Made by a program: the position numbers and the translations under genes. Below, piece by piece: positions 1 to 5,022 of a stretch of 5,022 nt of DNA. Location: assembly GCA_026991005.1 (NCBI GenBank), contig JALXCH010000384.1, forward strand, positions 1 to 5,022, given 5' to 3'. The DNA comes from Calditrichia bacterium (lineage in GTDB: Bacteria > Calditrichota > Calditrichia > RBG-13-44-9). The notes under the pieces are model-generated. The model had not been told where the DNA came from and ran no database searches. It saw only the letters and a program-made list of their open reading frames with translations. Each line of letters begins with the position of its first letter. Positions within the stretch are counted from its first letter, which is position 1.

Positions 1-846
1 GGTCTTGCCGAACATTTCATTGTTCTGATAAAGCGCATGGGGGTTACCCAGCAATTTCACCCGATGTTCTTTTACCAGATAAAAAGCGGAATCGCAGGTT
101 GCTGTTAATTCTCCCTGGAGGATGTAAACCGAATCCCGGGCAAGTGCCTCTTTCTCCTCACCAAAACGATAAATCAGCTTTCGGGCATAGATGTGAAGCG
201 TATCGCGACCGGTGCTGTCCACCTTCCAGAGATGGGAGTGGCGGTGGATGTAAGCAAATTCATTTTCCGGAAGATATTCCCCCTGCTCTCCGGAAATGAA
301 TACCTGGTTGGAAAGATCGCGCAATAACAGATGCCGCCGTGCCAGAATTTGGTCGTTCTGGTAATGATATTCCAGATACTGGCAATCCATTTGCTGGTGA
401 GGTCGCCGCACCCGGACGTCCTCTTCTGCAATGGCTATGCGGCTTTCCTCGAAATAAGTGACGCGCCGGGCAAACAACGAGTCGCTACCCCGGATGAGTT
501 GCACATCTCCGGTTAGAACCACCTGACGGCTCTGCTCGTGGTACACCGCTCGCTGGCAAAACAATTCCAGCGAATCCTGCCGAATGTGGACATGCCCCAG
601 TAAAATACGCAATACCTGACCATTCACCTCCTGCCCCCGGGATACATCCGCGTGGATTAACTCCAATCTCCCCCCATGCTGTGTGGAAACAGCAGCTTGC
701 GCCCATACCCAGCCTGATAACATCCAGAAAGAAAGGATTACCACTAACAAGAAAGTCCAATTCCGCAAAAAGTAGAATTTTTTCAGAAGAGAATCCTCTC
801 GATGGTGCGTGAAAACGGTTTGATTTTTTAACCCATCTGGCTTCAT
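1..846 (-). CDS. lptA: LptA/OstA-like LPS-transport protein, C-terminus off the window
   Basis: The gene runs uninterrupted from about 846 to the left edge: 282 codons with no stop. LptA-type proteins polymerise into the periplasmic beta-jellyroll bridge that carries LPS to LptD in the outer membrane. With the ATG at 846 the first 30 residues are polar/basic. The hydrophobic core TFLLVVILSFWMLSG follows, and then VWA-Q, a signal peptidase I site after A49. The mature part shows repeating OstA strands, for example ILLGHVHIRQDSLELFCQRA, VVLTGDVQLIRGSDSLFARR and YFEESRIAIAEEDVRVRR, and later LTATCDSAFYLVKEHRVKL. E. coli LptA totals 185 residues, so this one is clearly longer, like the extended OstA-like proteins of FCB bacteria. 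The start is uncertain: ATG at 861 and CTG at 786 are alternatives, the latter giving a short canonical signal peptide. An LptD N-terminal domain is possible but less likely next to lptC. Confidence 0.87.
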   Translation of the reverse strand, partial: MKPDGLKNQTVFTHHREDSLLKKFYFLRNWTFLLVVILSFWMLSGWVWAQAAVSTQHGGRLELIHADVSRGQEVNGQVLRILLGHVHIRQDSLELFCQRAVYHEQSRQVVLTGDVQLIRGSDSLFARRVTYFEESRIAIAEEDVRVRRPHQQMDCQYLEYHYQNDQILARRHLLLRDLSNQVFISGEQGEYLPENEFAYIHRHSHLWKVDSTGRDTLHIYARKLIYRFGEEKEALARDSVYILQGELTATCDSAFYLVKEHRVKLLGNPHALYQNNEMFGKT

Positions 847-861
847 TCTTCCGCCGCCCAT

Positions 862-1086
862 TTCCTTTGATTTTACCCCATTTCCACTTCTGCAGAACAA
901 CTGGCTCGGTTCAACTTCCGTACAACGATTTCAACCCGGGTATTGATCATTCAGTACAGGAATTTAAACCATCCACCGGAGAAAAAAAATTGGATTATTC
1001 TTTCTTGAATTAAACCCGGAAAGCGAACACCAGACTTTTGGGTTGGAGTATTAAAACTGTCGTAAGGAAATTACGGGGAAGGAGCT
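862..1086. other. lptC-lptA intergenic gap, no gene seen
   Basis: I see no convincing coding region here. The lptA reading frame stays open upstream of its ATG as far as a TGA at about 931-933, but that extension has no family similarity. The gap is AT-rich and holds a weak hairpin followed by eight T on the minus strand (982-1016). No good -35/-10 pair stood out on the minus strand. Confidence 0.5.
982..1016 (-). terminator. Weak hairpin plus T8, possible attenuator between lptC and lptA
   Basis: On the minus strand GGTTTAATTC, loop AAGAAA, then GAATAATCC forms an imperfect stem: two GC pairs, a T/T mismatch, three AT pairs, a bulged A, then TTC/GAA. AATTTTTTTT follows at once. The layout is that of an intrinsic terminator, but the stem is AT-rich and interrupted. 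It would act between two genes that must both be expressed, so at most partial attenuation is expected. Confidence 0.2.
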
Positions 1087-1665
1087 TCAGGGAAGTTTTT
1101 TCAAAGGGACTTTTCTCCGGGAGTACCCCCGGGCGTTGGTGATCTCGTAGTTTTTCAAATCCGGATCGGAGATAAAGGCATCGCCAATTAATGTATCCTG
1201 GCGAGTGGTGAATCGCACAGGTACTTCGCTGATAATCTTCTGGCGCTTGTTGTCCCAGCGCAATTGTTCCGTCTGCAATACCACACCGCTATCCGAAATT
1301 ACCACCACATGCCCCATTGCCACCAGATTATTGGTATTCCGATACACCACACCACTATCGGCTGTTAACGTGGAATTGTGTCGTCCCTCCCGATCGTAAA
1401 AGTCCACGTGAATACTATCCTTTAAAATCGCTTTATGGGAATTGTTATACACAGCAATGTATCCCGCCCACACCTCCGCAATCCGCTTCCCCTCCCGGGT
1501 GATGGTGATGGTGGATTTCCAGCTTTCCTGATCAGGAAAAACAGCTTTCTTCCCTTCGGAAGTGACCTGATCTTCCTCAAGTTTGCTACATCCGGTGGAC
1601 AGTAAACCAATTCCTATAATAAAAAGTAGAATCCGGACAATACCCTGTTGGTTCACAAATTTCAT
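1087..1665 (-). CDS. lptC: LPS export periplasmic protein LptC, predicted lipoprotein form
   Basis: LptC receives LPS from the LptBFG transporter in the inner membrane and passes it to the LptA bridge. The 192-residue product starts with a basic/hydrophobic signal (IVRILLFIIGIGLLSTGC). C26 after LLSTG fits a signal peptidase II lipobox, although the -3 position is Ser with Leu at -4 rather than the preferred Leu at -3. E. coli LptC is instead held by a transmembrane helix. The LptC beta-jellyroll domain covers about residues 55-180. The stretches SDSGVVLQTEQLRWDNKRQ, SEVPVRFTTRQDTLIGDAF and ISDPDLKNYEI are characteristic of the family, as is the preceding YRNTNNLVAMGHVVV segment. It lies 85 nt below kdsD and upstream of an OstA-like gene, the usual lptC-lptA pairing. 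The ATG at 1665 has a weak Shine-Dalgarno (GTGGG). Sequence conservation in this family is low, so the call rests partly on context. Confidence 0.9.
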   Translation of the reverse strand: MKFVNQQGIVRILLFIIGIGLLSTGCSKLEEDQVTSEGKKAVFPDQESWKSTITITREGKRIAEVWAGYIAVYNNSHKAILKDSIHVDFYDREGRHNSTLTADSGVVYRNTNNLVAMGHVVVISDSGVVLQTEQLRWDNKRQKIISEVPVRFTTRQDTLIGDAFISDPDLKNYEITNARGYSRRKVPLKKLP

Positions 1666-1750
1666 TTTCTACCCACTCTAAATTTCGGACTACTTTGTAA
1701 ATCGCTTCCACAGAAAAAGTTCCGGAGAGGAATAGCAGCGCACCAGATGT

Positions 1751-2773
1751 TTAAAAAATACCTGCCCGCATGATATCATGGAGGTGAATCACCCCAATTA
1801 AACGTTCCTTCTCATCAATCACCGGCATGGCAATGATGCGATATTCTTCCATCTTTTTGTAAGCCGTATAGGCCAGCGTGTTGTTGCGGATAATCTTGGG
1901 ATTGGGATTCATGACCCGGGTAACCGGGATGTTAAAGAACTGCTCGGTACGTTCCACCAATCGGTTTAAATCCCCCGTGGTAATGACACCCAGAATGTGC
2001 ATCTGGTCGTCAACAATCATACAAATGCCCCTTTTGGAAGCCATTTCCAGCACGGCTTCCTTCATGGTCGCATCACGGGACACATAAGGAACACGCTCGC
2101 CGGTTTCCATCAAATCGTCCACCCGGGTAATCAGGCGCTTCCCCAGTGAGCCAGCCGGGTGCAAAAAGGCAAAATCTTCCTGGGTGAAATGGCGCTTTTC
2201 CAGAAGGGCAATCGCCAGGGCATCCCCCAGCACCACCATTGCCGTGGTACTGGAAGTCGGTGCCAGGTCGTGAGGACAGGCTTCCTCTTTAACCCCCAGA
2301 TTAAGCACCACATCGCTGTGGCGTGCCAGTACCGATTCCGGATTGGAGGTGATGGAAATGATGGGAACACCCAGTTTTCGGAATACGGGGATGAGAAAAT
2401 TCAACTCATCCGTATTGCCACTTTTCGAAAGGCAAATCACCACATCATCTTTATGAACAATTCCCAGATCGCCGTGAACCCCCTCGGAGGCGTGCAGGAA
2501 GTAGGAAGCGGTTCCCGTGGAAGCCAGTGTGGCAGCAATCTTACGGCCAATGGCACCGGATTTCCCCAATCCCGTTACAATCACCCGGCCTTTACGGGAG
2601 AGGATCAGTTCCACCGCTCGATTAAAATTTTCATCCAGCATTTGCTGCAGTTGATGTAAGGCGTGAATTTCCTGCTCCACTACCCGGCGGGCGATGGTAA
2701 GCGAATCCTCCCGGGAATTAGGTTCTTTCACCTTCGAAAAAGCTTCGGAAATCTCTTTTTGATTCTCCTTCAC
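1751..2773 (-). CDS. kdsD: Arabinose-5-phosphate isomerase (SIS domain plus two CBS domains)
   Basis: KdsD interconverts ribulose-5-phosphate and arabinose-5-phosphate, supplying the sugar substrate of KdsA in the cytoplasm. The protein is 340 residues against 328 in E. coli KdsD. A SIS sugar-phosphate isomerase domain covers about residues 45-210, with VTGLGKSGAIGRKIA, HASEGVHGDLG, CLSKSGNTDEL, DLAPTSSTTA and FLHPAGSLGKRL. K71, E123, E164 and H205 sit exactly 12 positions beyond the E. coli catalytic residues as I recall them (K59, E111, E152, H193). Two CBS domains follow (about 217-274 and 284-340), typical of the LPS-type isomerases and possible ligand sensors. The start is GTG at 2773, giving about 12 extra unconserved N-terminal residues; the purine-rich GAGAGGCGGA upstream is only a moderate Shine-Dalgarno. 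It is separated from kdsC by 224 nt and a promoter candidate. The paralogues KpsF and GutQ share this fold, but the context favours KdsD. Confidence 0.96.
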   Translation of the reverse strand: MKENQKEISEAFSKVKEPNSREDSLTIARRVVEQEIHALHQLQQMLDENFNRAVELILSRKGRVIVTGLGKSGAIGRKIAATLASTGTASYFLHASEGVHGDLGIVHKDDVVICLSKSGNTDELNFLIPVFRKLGVPIISITSNPESVLARHSDVVLNLGVKEEACPHDLAPTSSTTAMVVLGDALAIALLEKRHFTQEDFAFLHPAGSLGKRLITRVDDLMETGERVPYVSRDATMKEAVLEMASKRGICMIVDDQMHILGVITTGDLNRLVERTEQFFNIPVTRVMNPNPKIIRNNTLAYTAYKKMEEYRIIAMPVIDEKERLIGVIHLHDIMRAGIF

Positions 2774-2894
2774 CGTGCCAATCCGCCTCTCTCAAAAGCT
2801 CTGTTTTTGTAATTTAGAACGCTAAAAACCTTACGAATTCCTCCCCGGGCAAATCCTGTTTTATCTCTTCTGTTAAATTAAGAAAAATAACCGA

Positions 2895-2924
2895 ATTATC
2901 CCACTTAAAATTGAAACCTGTCCA
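2895..2924 (-). promoter_or_regulatory. Candidate sigma70-type promoter for kdsD-lptC-lptA
   Basis: In the gap between kdsC and kdsD the minus strand reads TGGACA (2924-2919), an 18-nt spacer, then GATAAT (2900-2895). Each hexamer matches its sigma70 consensus in five of six positions. The spacer ends in TGG, giving an extended -10 (TGn directly before the hexamer). A start of transcription near 2888 would leave a leader of about 115 nt before the GTG at 2773. The placement in a long gap, in an otherwise closely spaced gene block, supports it. The sigma factor preference of the host is unknown. Confidence 0.4.
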
Positions 2925-2997
2925 CTTCCGGAAAAATCACAATATTTCCAAGAACCTTATTCCTTTACTAAAGAAAAACCCTTTCTCTGAATCGCTC

Positions 2998-3561
2998 TCA
3001 TTCACACGCTTCATCAGGATGTAAAATACAATTCACCGCTTTTTCCAGCAAGTTCTGGGCATTGAGGATGATCTCCACCACCTCGCGCACGGCTCCCTCT
3101 CCGCCAGAGCGTTGGGTAATGTAATGCGCCGTTTCTTTCACCAGCTCTGTGGCATTGCGAACCGCCACAGCCAGCCCCACCTGTCGTAACACCGGAATGT
3201 CCGGCAAATCGTCGCCAATGTAACAAAAATGCTCGTCGGATAATTTCAAAGAATTTTTGAGTTGTTGATAGGCTGCCAATTTCCGATAAGAACCCAGATG
3301 CATAAAATCCACTCCCAGATCCTGCGCCCGGCGGTGAATGGCACCGCTCTCCCGGGCCGAGATAAATCCCGTACGCAACCCCACCGCACTGGCCAGTTTA
3401 AATGCCAATCCATCCTGGGCATTGAAGTGTTTAATCTCCACACCATTGCTATCGTACACAATGGAACCGTCGGTTAGCACCCCATCCACATCCATTAAAA
3501 TTACCCGGACGCGGTTAGCCCGCTCCAGCACATCCTGACTGATTTGACCTTCTTTTATCAT
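2998..3561 (-). CDS. kdsC: Kdo-8-phosphate phosphatase (HAD family)
   Basis: KdsC hydrolyses Kdo-8-phosphate to Kdo and phosphate in the cytoplasm. With the ATG at 3561 it is 187 residues, matching E. coli KdsC (188), and is a minimal HAD core without a cap domain. HAD motif I is DVDGVLTDG (nucleophile D24, general acid/base D26), motif II is S68 in GFISAR, the motif III lysine is probably K94 in SYRKLAAY, and motif IV is GDDLPD (D117, D118, D121). The C-terminal RSGGEGAVREV (about 151-161) is a KdsC signature. A TTG in frame at 3579 would give six more residues directly abutting kdsA. The ATG at 3561 is preferred because GGGAAGGAAG stands 8 nt ahead of it and the length then fits the family. 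It lies between kdsA and kdsD, so the three core Kdo enzymes are consecutive. The tail carries two cysteines (NCILHPDEACE) of no evident meaning. Confidence 0.96.
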   Translation of the reverse strand: MIKEGQISQDVLERANRVRVILMDVDGVLTDGSIVYDSNGVEIKHFNAQDGLAFKLASAVGLRTGFISARESGAIHRRAQDLGVDFMHLGSYRKLAAYQQLKNSLKLSDEHFCYIGDDLPDIPVLRQVGLAVAVRNATELVKETAHYITQRSGGEGAVREVVEIILNAQNLLEKAVNCILHPDEACE

Positions 3562-3567
3562 ATTTAT

Positions 3568-3577
3568 CTTCCTTCCC
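3568..3577 (-). promoter_or_regulatory. Strong ribosome binding site of kdsC
   Basis: GGGAAGGAAG on the minus strand lies in the 18-nt gap between the kdsA stop and the ATG at 3561, with AGGA 8 nt from that ATG. It decides the kdsC start, because the alternative TTG at 3579 precedes it. Confidence 0.75.
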
Positions 3578-3579
3578 AA

Positions 3580-4410
3580 TCAGCTCAGTGGAGGTTGTTC
3601 CTGAATGAATTGGTAGAGTGCAACCAGTTGCTCCACTACCTCTCGAAAATAGCGAAGTGGTAACTGGGTAGCCGCGTCGCTTAAGGCGCGGGAGGGTTCG
3701 GGGTGCACTTCCATAAAGATAGCGCTCACTGCGCCGGTAGCCAGAGCCGCCCGGGCCAGTGGCAGGATGAATTCGGGGTTGCCTCCGCTGGCATGGCCCA
3801 ATCCTCCGGGTCGTTGCACACTGTGCGTGGCATCGTACACCACCGGATAGCCGGTTTTCGCCATAATCACCAAACTGCGCATGTCCACCACCAGATTACG
3901 ATAACCGAAAGTTGTGCCGCGTTCGGTTAAAAGAATCCGACGATTCCCGGTGCTGGCGACTTTTTCCGCGGCTTTTTCCATGTCCTCCGGTGCCAGAAAC
4001 TGCCCTTTTTTGATGTTTACCACCCGTCCGGTGCGGCCTGCCGCCAGAAGCAAATCCGTCTGGCGCGATAGAAAGGCAGGAATCTGTAAAACATCCGCCA
4101 CTTCGGCAATCACTGGCACTTCCAGTTCGTTGTGCACATCCGTTAGCACCGGCAAACCCACCTGCTCTTTGACTTTCTGTAAAATTCCCAGCGCTTCCAC
4201 AAAATCCAGACCGGTGAAACCATCTAACGCTGTGCGATTGGCCTTTCGATAAGATGACTTAAAAATTAACTGCACAGGCAAATCGTGGGTGGTTTCCCGG
4301 AGGGCGGTGGCTGTTTCCAGAATCATTTGCTCGCCCTCCACCACACAGGGACCCGCAATAACGGTTAAGGGCTGCTGCGGCCCTATTTTGATTTCGTTTA
4401 ATTCGACCAT
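3580..4410 (-). CDS. kdsA: 3-deoxy-8-phosphooctulonate (Kdo-8-phosphate) synthase, metal-dependent type
   Basis: KdsA condenses phosphoenolpyruvate with arabinose-5-phosphate to give Kdo-8-phosphate, the first committed step of Kdo synthesis, in the cytoplasm. At 276 residues it has the usual family length and is a single TIM-barrel domain. Recognisable motifs are IAGPCVVEGE near the N-terminus, FKSSYRKANRT (about 50-60), LPVLTDVH, IPAFLSRQTDLL, VNIKKGQFLAPEDM, TERGTTFGYRNLVVDMRSL, VYDATHSVQRPGG and MEVHPEPSRALSD. The Cys in AGPC (C22), with H196 (DATHS), E234 (MEVH) and D245 (LSDA), matches the metal ligands known from the Aquifex enzyme, so this is a class II metal-dependent KdsA; class I enzymes such as that of E. 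coli have Asn at the Cys position. The ATG at 4410 follows the preceding gene by 14 nt. The sequence in front of it (TTCTGAAAACAAT) has no clear Shine-Dalgarno, so coupling to the upstream gene is likely. The gene stops at 3580-3582, 18 nt before kdsC. Confidence 0.98.
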   Translation of the reverse strand: MVELNEIKIGPQQPLTVIAGPCVVEGEQMILETATALRETTHDLPVQLIFKSSYRKANRTALDGFTGLDFVEALGILQKVKEQVGLPVLTDVHNELEVPVIAEVADVLQIPAFLSRQTDLLLAAGRTGRVVNIKKGQFLAPEDMEKAAEKVASTGNRRILLTERGTTFGYRNLVVDMRSLVIMAKTGYPVVYDATHSVQRPGGLGHASGGNPEFILPLARAALATGAVSAIFMEVHPEPSRALSDAATQLPLRYFREVVEQLVALYQFIQEQPPLS

Positions 4411-4424
4411 ATTGTTTTCAGAAG

Positions 4425-4799
4425 CTATTCTTTGCCGGAAGCCAGGATTTGATTCTTCACCTCTTCCTCGGCAAGACGTTTAATTTTGTATTCTTTCCAC
4501 CACTCATTTAATTCTTCTTCTCCCCATTCCACCGGAAGCAGAAAATCCAGCATATCCCCGGTGGGCGGAAGAAAATCGTTTTCAAATTTTCGCCAGGTTA
4601 AATGGTTCTGGCACAACAGGCAAAAATAATCCGTTTCCCCTTCCACCGTTTCCAGTACGGTCCCCCCCGACCAGCAATTATGGCAAATATGATCGCTAAA
4701 TCGATATTTTTTACCATTTTCCAGCTCGAACACATCTTCGCTGGGATTTACTGCTACAAAGTCAATTTCCTCAAAATTTTTCACCCGGTAAACTGCCAT
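4425..4799 (-). CDS. Small CxxC/CxxC putative zinc-binding protein, function unknown
   Basis: This is a 124-residue cytoplasmic-looking protein (no signal peptide, no membrane segment) that I do not recognise as a named family. It carries two CxxC pairs, C39/C42 (in HICHNC) and C60/C63 (in YFCLLC), 17 residues apart, the spacing expected of a zinc ribbon or rubredoxin-like knuckle. The C-terminal third (about residues 90-124) is strongly charged and Trp/Glu-rich (EWGEEELNEWWKEYKIKR) and is probably an amphipathic helix. I chose the ATG at 4799 because AAAGGGA lies 7 nt upstream. An in-frame ATG at 4820 would add MIRKGIG and overlap the pyrG stop, but it has no visible Shine-Dalgarno. The gene sits between pyrG and kdsA, 14 nt from kdsA, so it is almost certainly co-transcribed with them. 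A role in CTP or Kdo metabolism is only suggested by position; it could be an unrelated housekeeping gene. Confidence 0.85.
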   Translation of the reverse strand: MAVYRVKNFEEIDFVAVNPSEDVFELENGKKYRFSDHICHNCWSGGTVLETVEGETDYFCLLCQNHLTWRKFENDFLPPTGDMLDFLLPVEWGEEELNEWWKEYKIKRLAEEEVKNQILASGKE

Positions 4800-4805
4800 A
4801 CCAAT

Positions 4806-4813
4806 TCCCTTTC
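4806..4813 (-). promoter_or_regulatory. Ribosome binding site of the CxxC protein, touching the pyrG stop
   Basis: On the minus strand the purine run GAAAGGGA lies 7 nt before the ATG at 4799. Its first G is the last base of the pyrG TAG stop. This decides the start of the CxxC protein in favour of 4799 over the upstream ATG at 4820. It also suggests that ribosomes finishing pyrG re-initiate on this gene. Confidence 0.7.
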
Positions 4814-5022
4814 TAATCATTCGTTTTACAATTTTCCAGTGCCGCTTTCACAAAGCTAACAAACAACGGATGCGGGCGCTCGATTCGGCTCTTCAATTCG
4901 GGATGGAACTGACATCCCACAAAATAAGGATGATCTTTTAATTCAATCATTTCCACCAGGTTCCCATCGGGAGAAAGACCACTCAAGACCATCCCCTTTT
5001 CCTGCAGAACGCGCCGGTAAGC
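4813..5022 (-). CDS. pyrG: CTP synthase, C-terminal end (partial)
   Basis: CTP synthase converts UTP to CTP in the cytoplasm, using ammonia from glutamine and ATP. Only the last 69 residues are in the window; the gene continues beyond the right edge and ends at a TAG at 4813-4815. The fragment is the end of the class I glutamine amidotransferase domain. It contains SGLSPDG, then [20 protein letters not shown], where the His and Glu of FHPE (fragment residues 40 and 42) are the family's amidotransferase triad partners, then the family-typical tail [14 protein letters not shown]. The fragment has no frameshift or internal stop. Its stop codon abuts the ribosome binding site of the next gene, so translational coupling is likely. 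The link to Kdo synthesis is metabolic: CTP is the co-substrate of KdsB, which activates Kdo. Identity is secure; the domain upstream is not visible. Confidence 0.97.
   Translation of the reverse strand, partial: AYRRVLQEKGMVLSGLSPDGNLVEMIELKDHPYFVGCQFHPELKSRIERPHPLFVSFVKAALENCKTND

Noticed and set aside
485..760. A 91-codon minus-strand frame starting MDFLVSGNPF
   Set aside because: It overlaps lptA in another frame. The lptA frame has a signal peptide and OstA repeats, while this one is Gly/Pro/Ala-rich with no pattern.
1666..1750. Short hairpin TTCC-TCTCC-GGAA followed by CTTTTT between kdsD and lptC
   Set aside because: The stem is only four base pairs and the T-run is short, so it is not a credible terminator. 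No convincing promoter was seen in this gap either.
2159..2659. A 166-codon open frame on the plus strand
   Set aside because: It lies wholly antisense to the SIS and early CBS part of kdsD, whose catalytic motifs are intact. The translation shows no recognisable domain.
2775..2780. TGGCAC on the minus strand just before the kdsD start, resembling the -24 half of a sigma54 promoter
   Set aside because: There is no TTGC-type -12 element at the required spacing, and it directly abuts the start codon, leaving no leader.
2960..2997. Possible terminator after kdsC (AGAAA/TTTCT hairpin, CTTTA/TAAAG inverted repeat)
   Set aside because: The stems are about five AT-rich pairs with tiny or no loops and no T-tract follows. 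These are chance palindromes in AT-rich DNA.
3914..4252. A 112-codon plus-strand frame
   Set aside because: It is antisense to conserved kdsA core motifs and Ser/Arg/Pro-rich with no domain, so it is a shadow of kdsA.

Overview
This window is one co-directional block on the minus strand from a Gram-negative (outer-membrane) bacterium. It is a Kdo/LPS gene cluster: CTP synthase, Kdo-8-phosphate synthase, Kdo-8-phosphate phosphatase, arabinose-5-phosphate isomerase, then LptC and LptA/OstA-like LPS-export proteins. The order pyrG-(small gene)-kdsA-kdsC-kdsD-lptC-lptA resembles the kdsB-pyrG-kdsA-kdsD-kdsC-lptC-lptA-lptB-rpoN cluster of Geobacter-type Desulfobacterota and related arrangements elsewhere. 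A lipoprotein-type LptC, a long OstA-like LptA, a class II KdsA and moderate GC (about half, by eye) fit the FCB side of the tree (Calditrichota, Ignavibacteria or KSB1-like) at least as well. The phylum assignment is low-confidence inference.

Layout in direction of transcription, from high to low coordinates. (1) 5022-4813: the last 69 codons of pyrG. (2) 4799-4425: a 124-residue protein with two CxxC pairs, function unknown; its ribosome binding site abuts the pyrG stop codon. (3) 4410-3580: kdsA, 14 nt downstream. (4) 3561-2998: kdsC, 18 nt downstream with a strong Shine-Dalgarno. These four are tightly spaced and probably one transcript. (5) A 224-nt gap with a good sigma70-like promoter candidate. 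(6) 2773-1751: kdsD with a GTG start. (7) An 85-nt gap, then 1665-1087: lptC, a predicted lipoprotein. (8) A 240-nt gap with a weak hairpin plus T-tract, then an lptA/OstA-like gene from about 846 that runs off the left edge.

Together: KdsD makes arabinose-5-phosphate from ribulose-5-phosphate, KdsA condenses it with phosphoenolpyruvate to Kdo-8-phosphate, and KdsC removes the phosphate. CTP from PyrG is the co-substrate for the next step, CMP-Kdo synthesis by KdsB, which is not in the window. LptC and LptA belong to the periplasmic bridge that carries finished LPS to the outer membrane. The core is a known housekeeping pathway. The parts not explained by textbook knowledge are the small CxxC protein, the length of the OstA-like protein and the two long intergenic gaps. 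I see no mobile element, tRNA, rRNA or CRISPR array.
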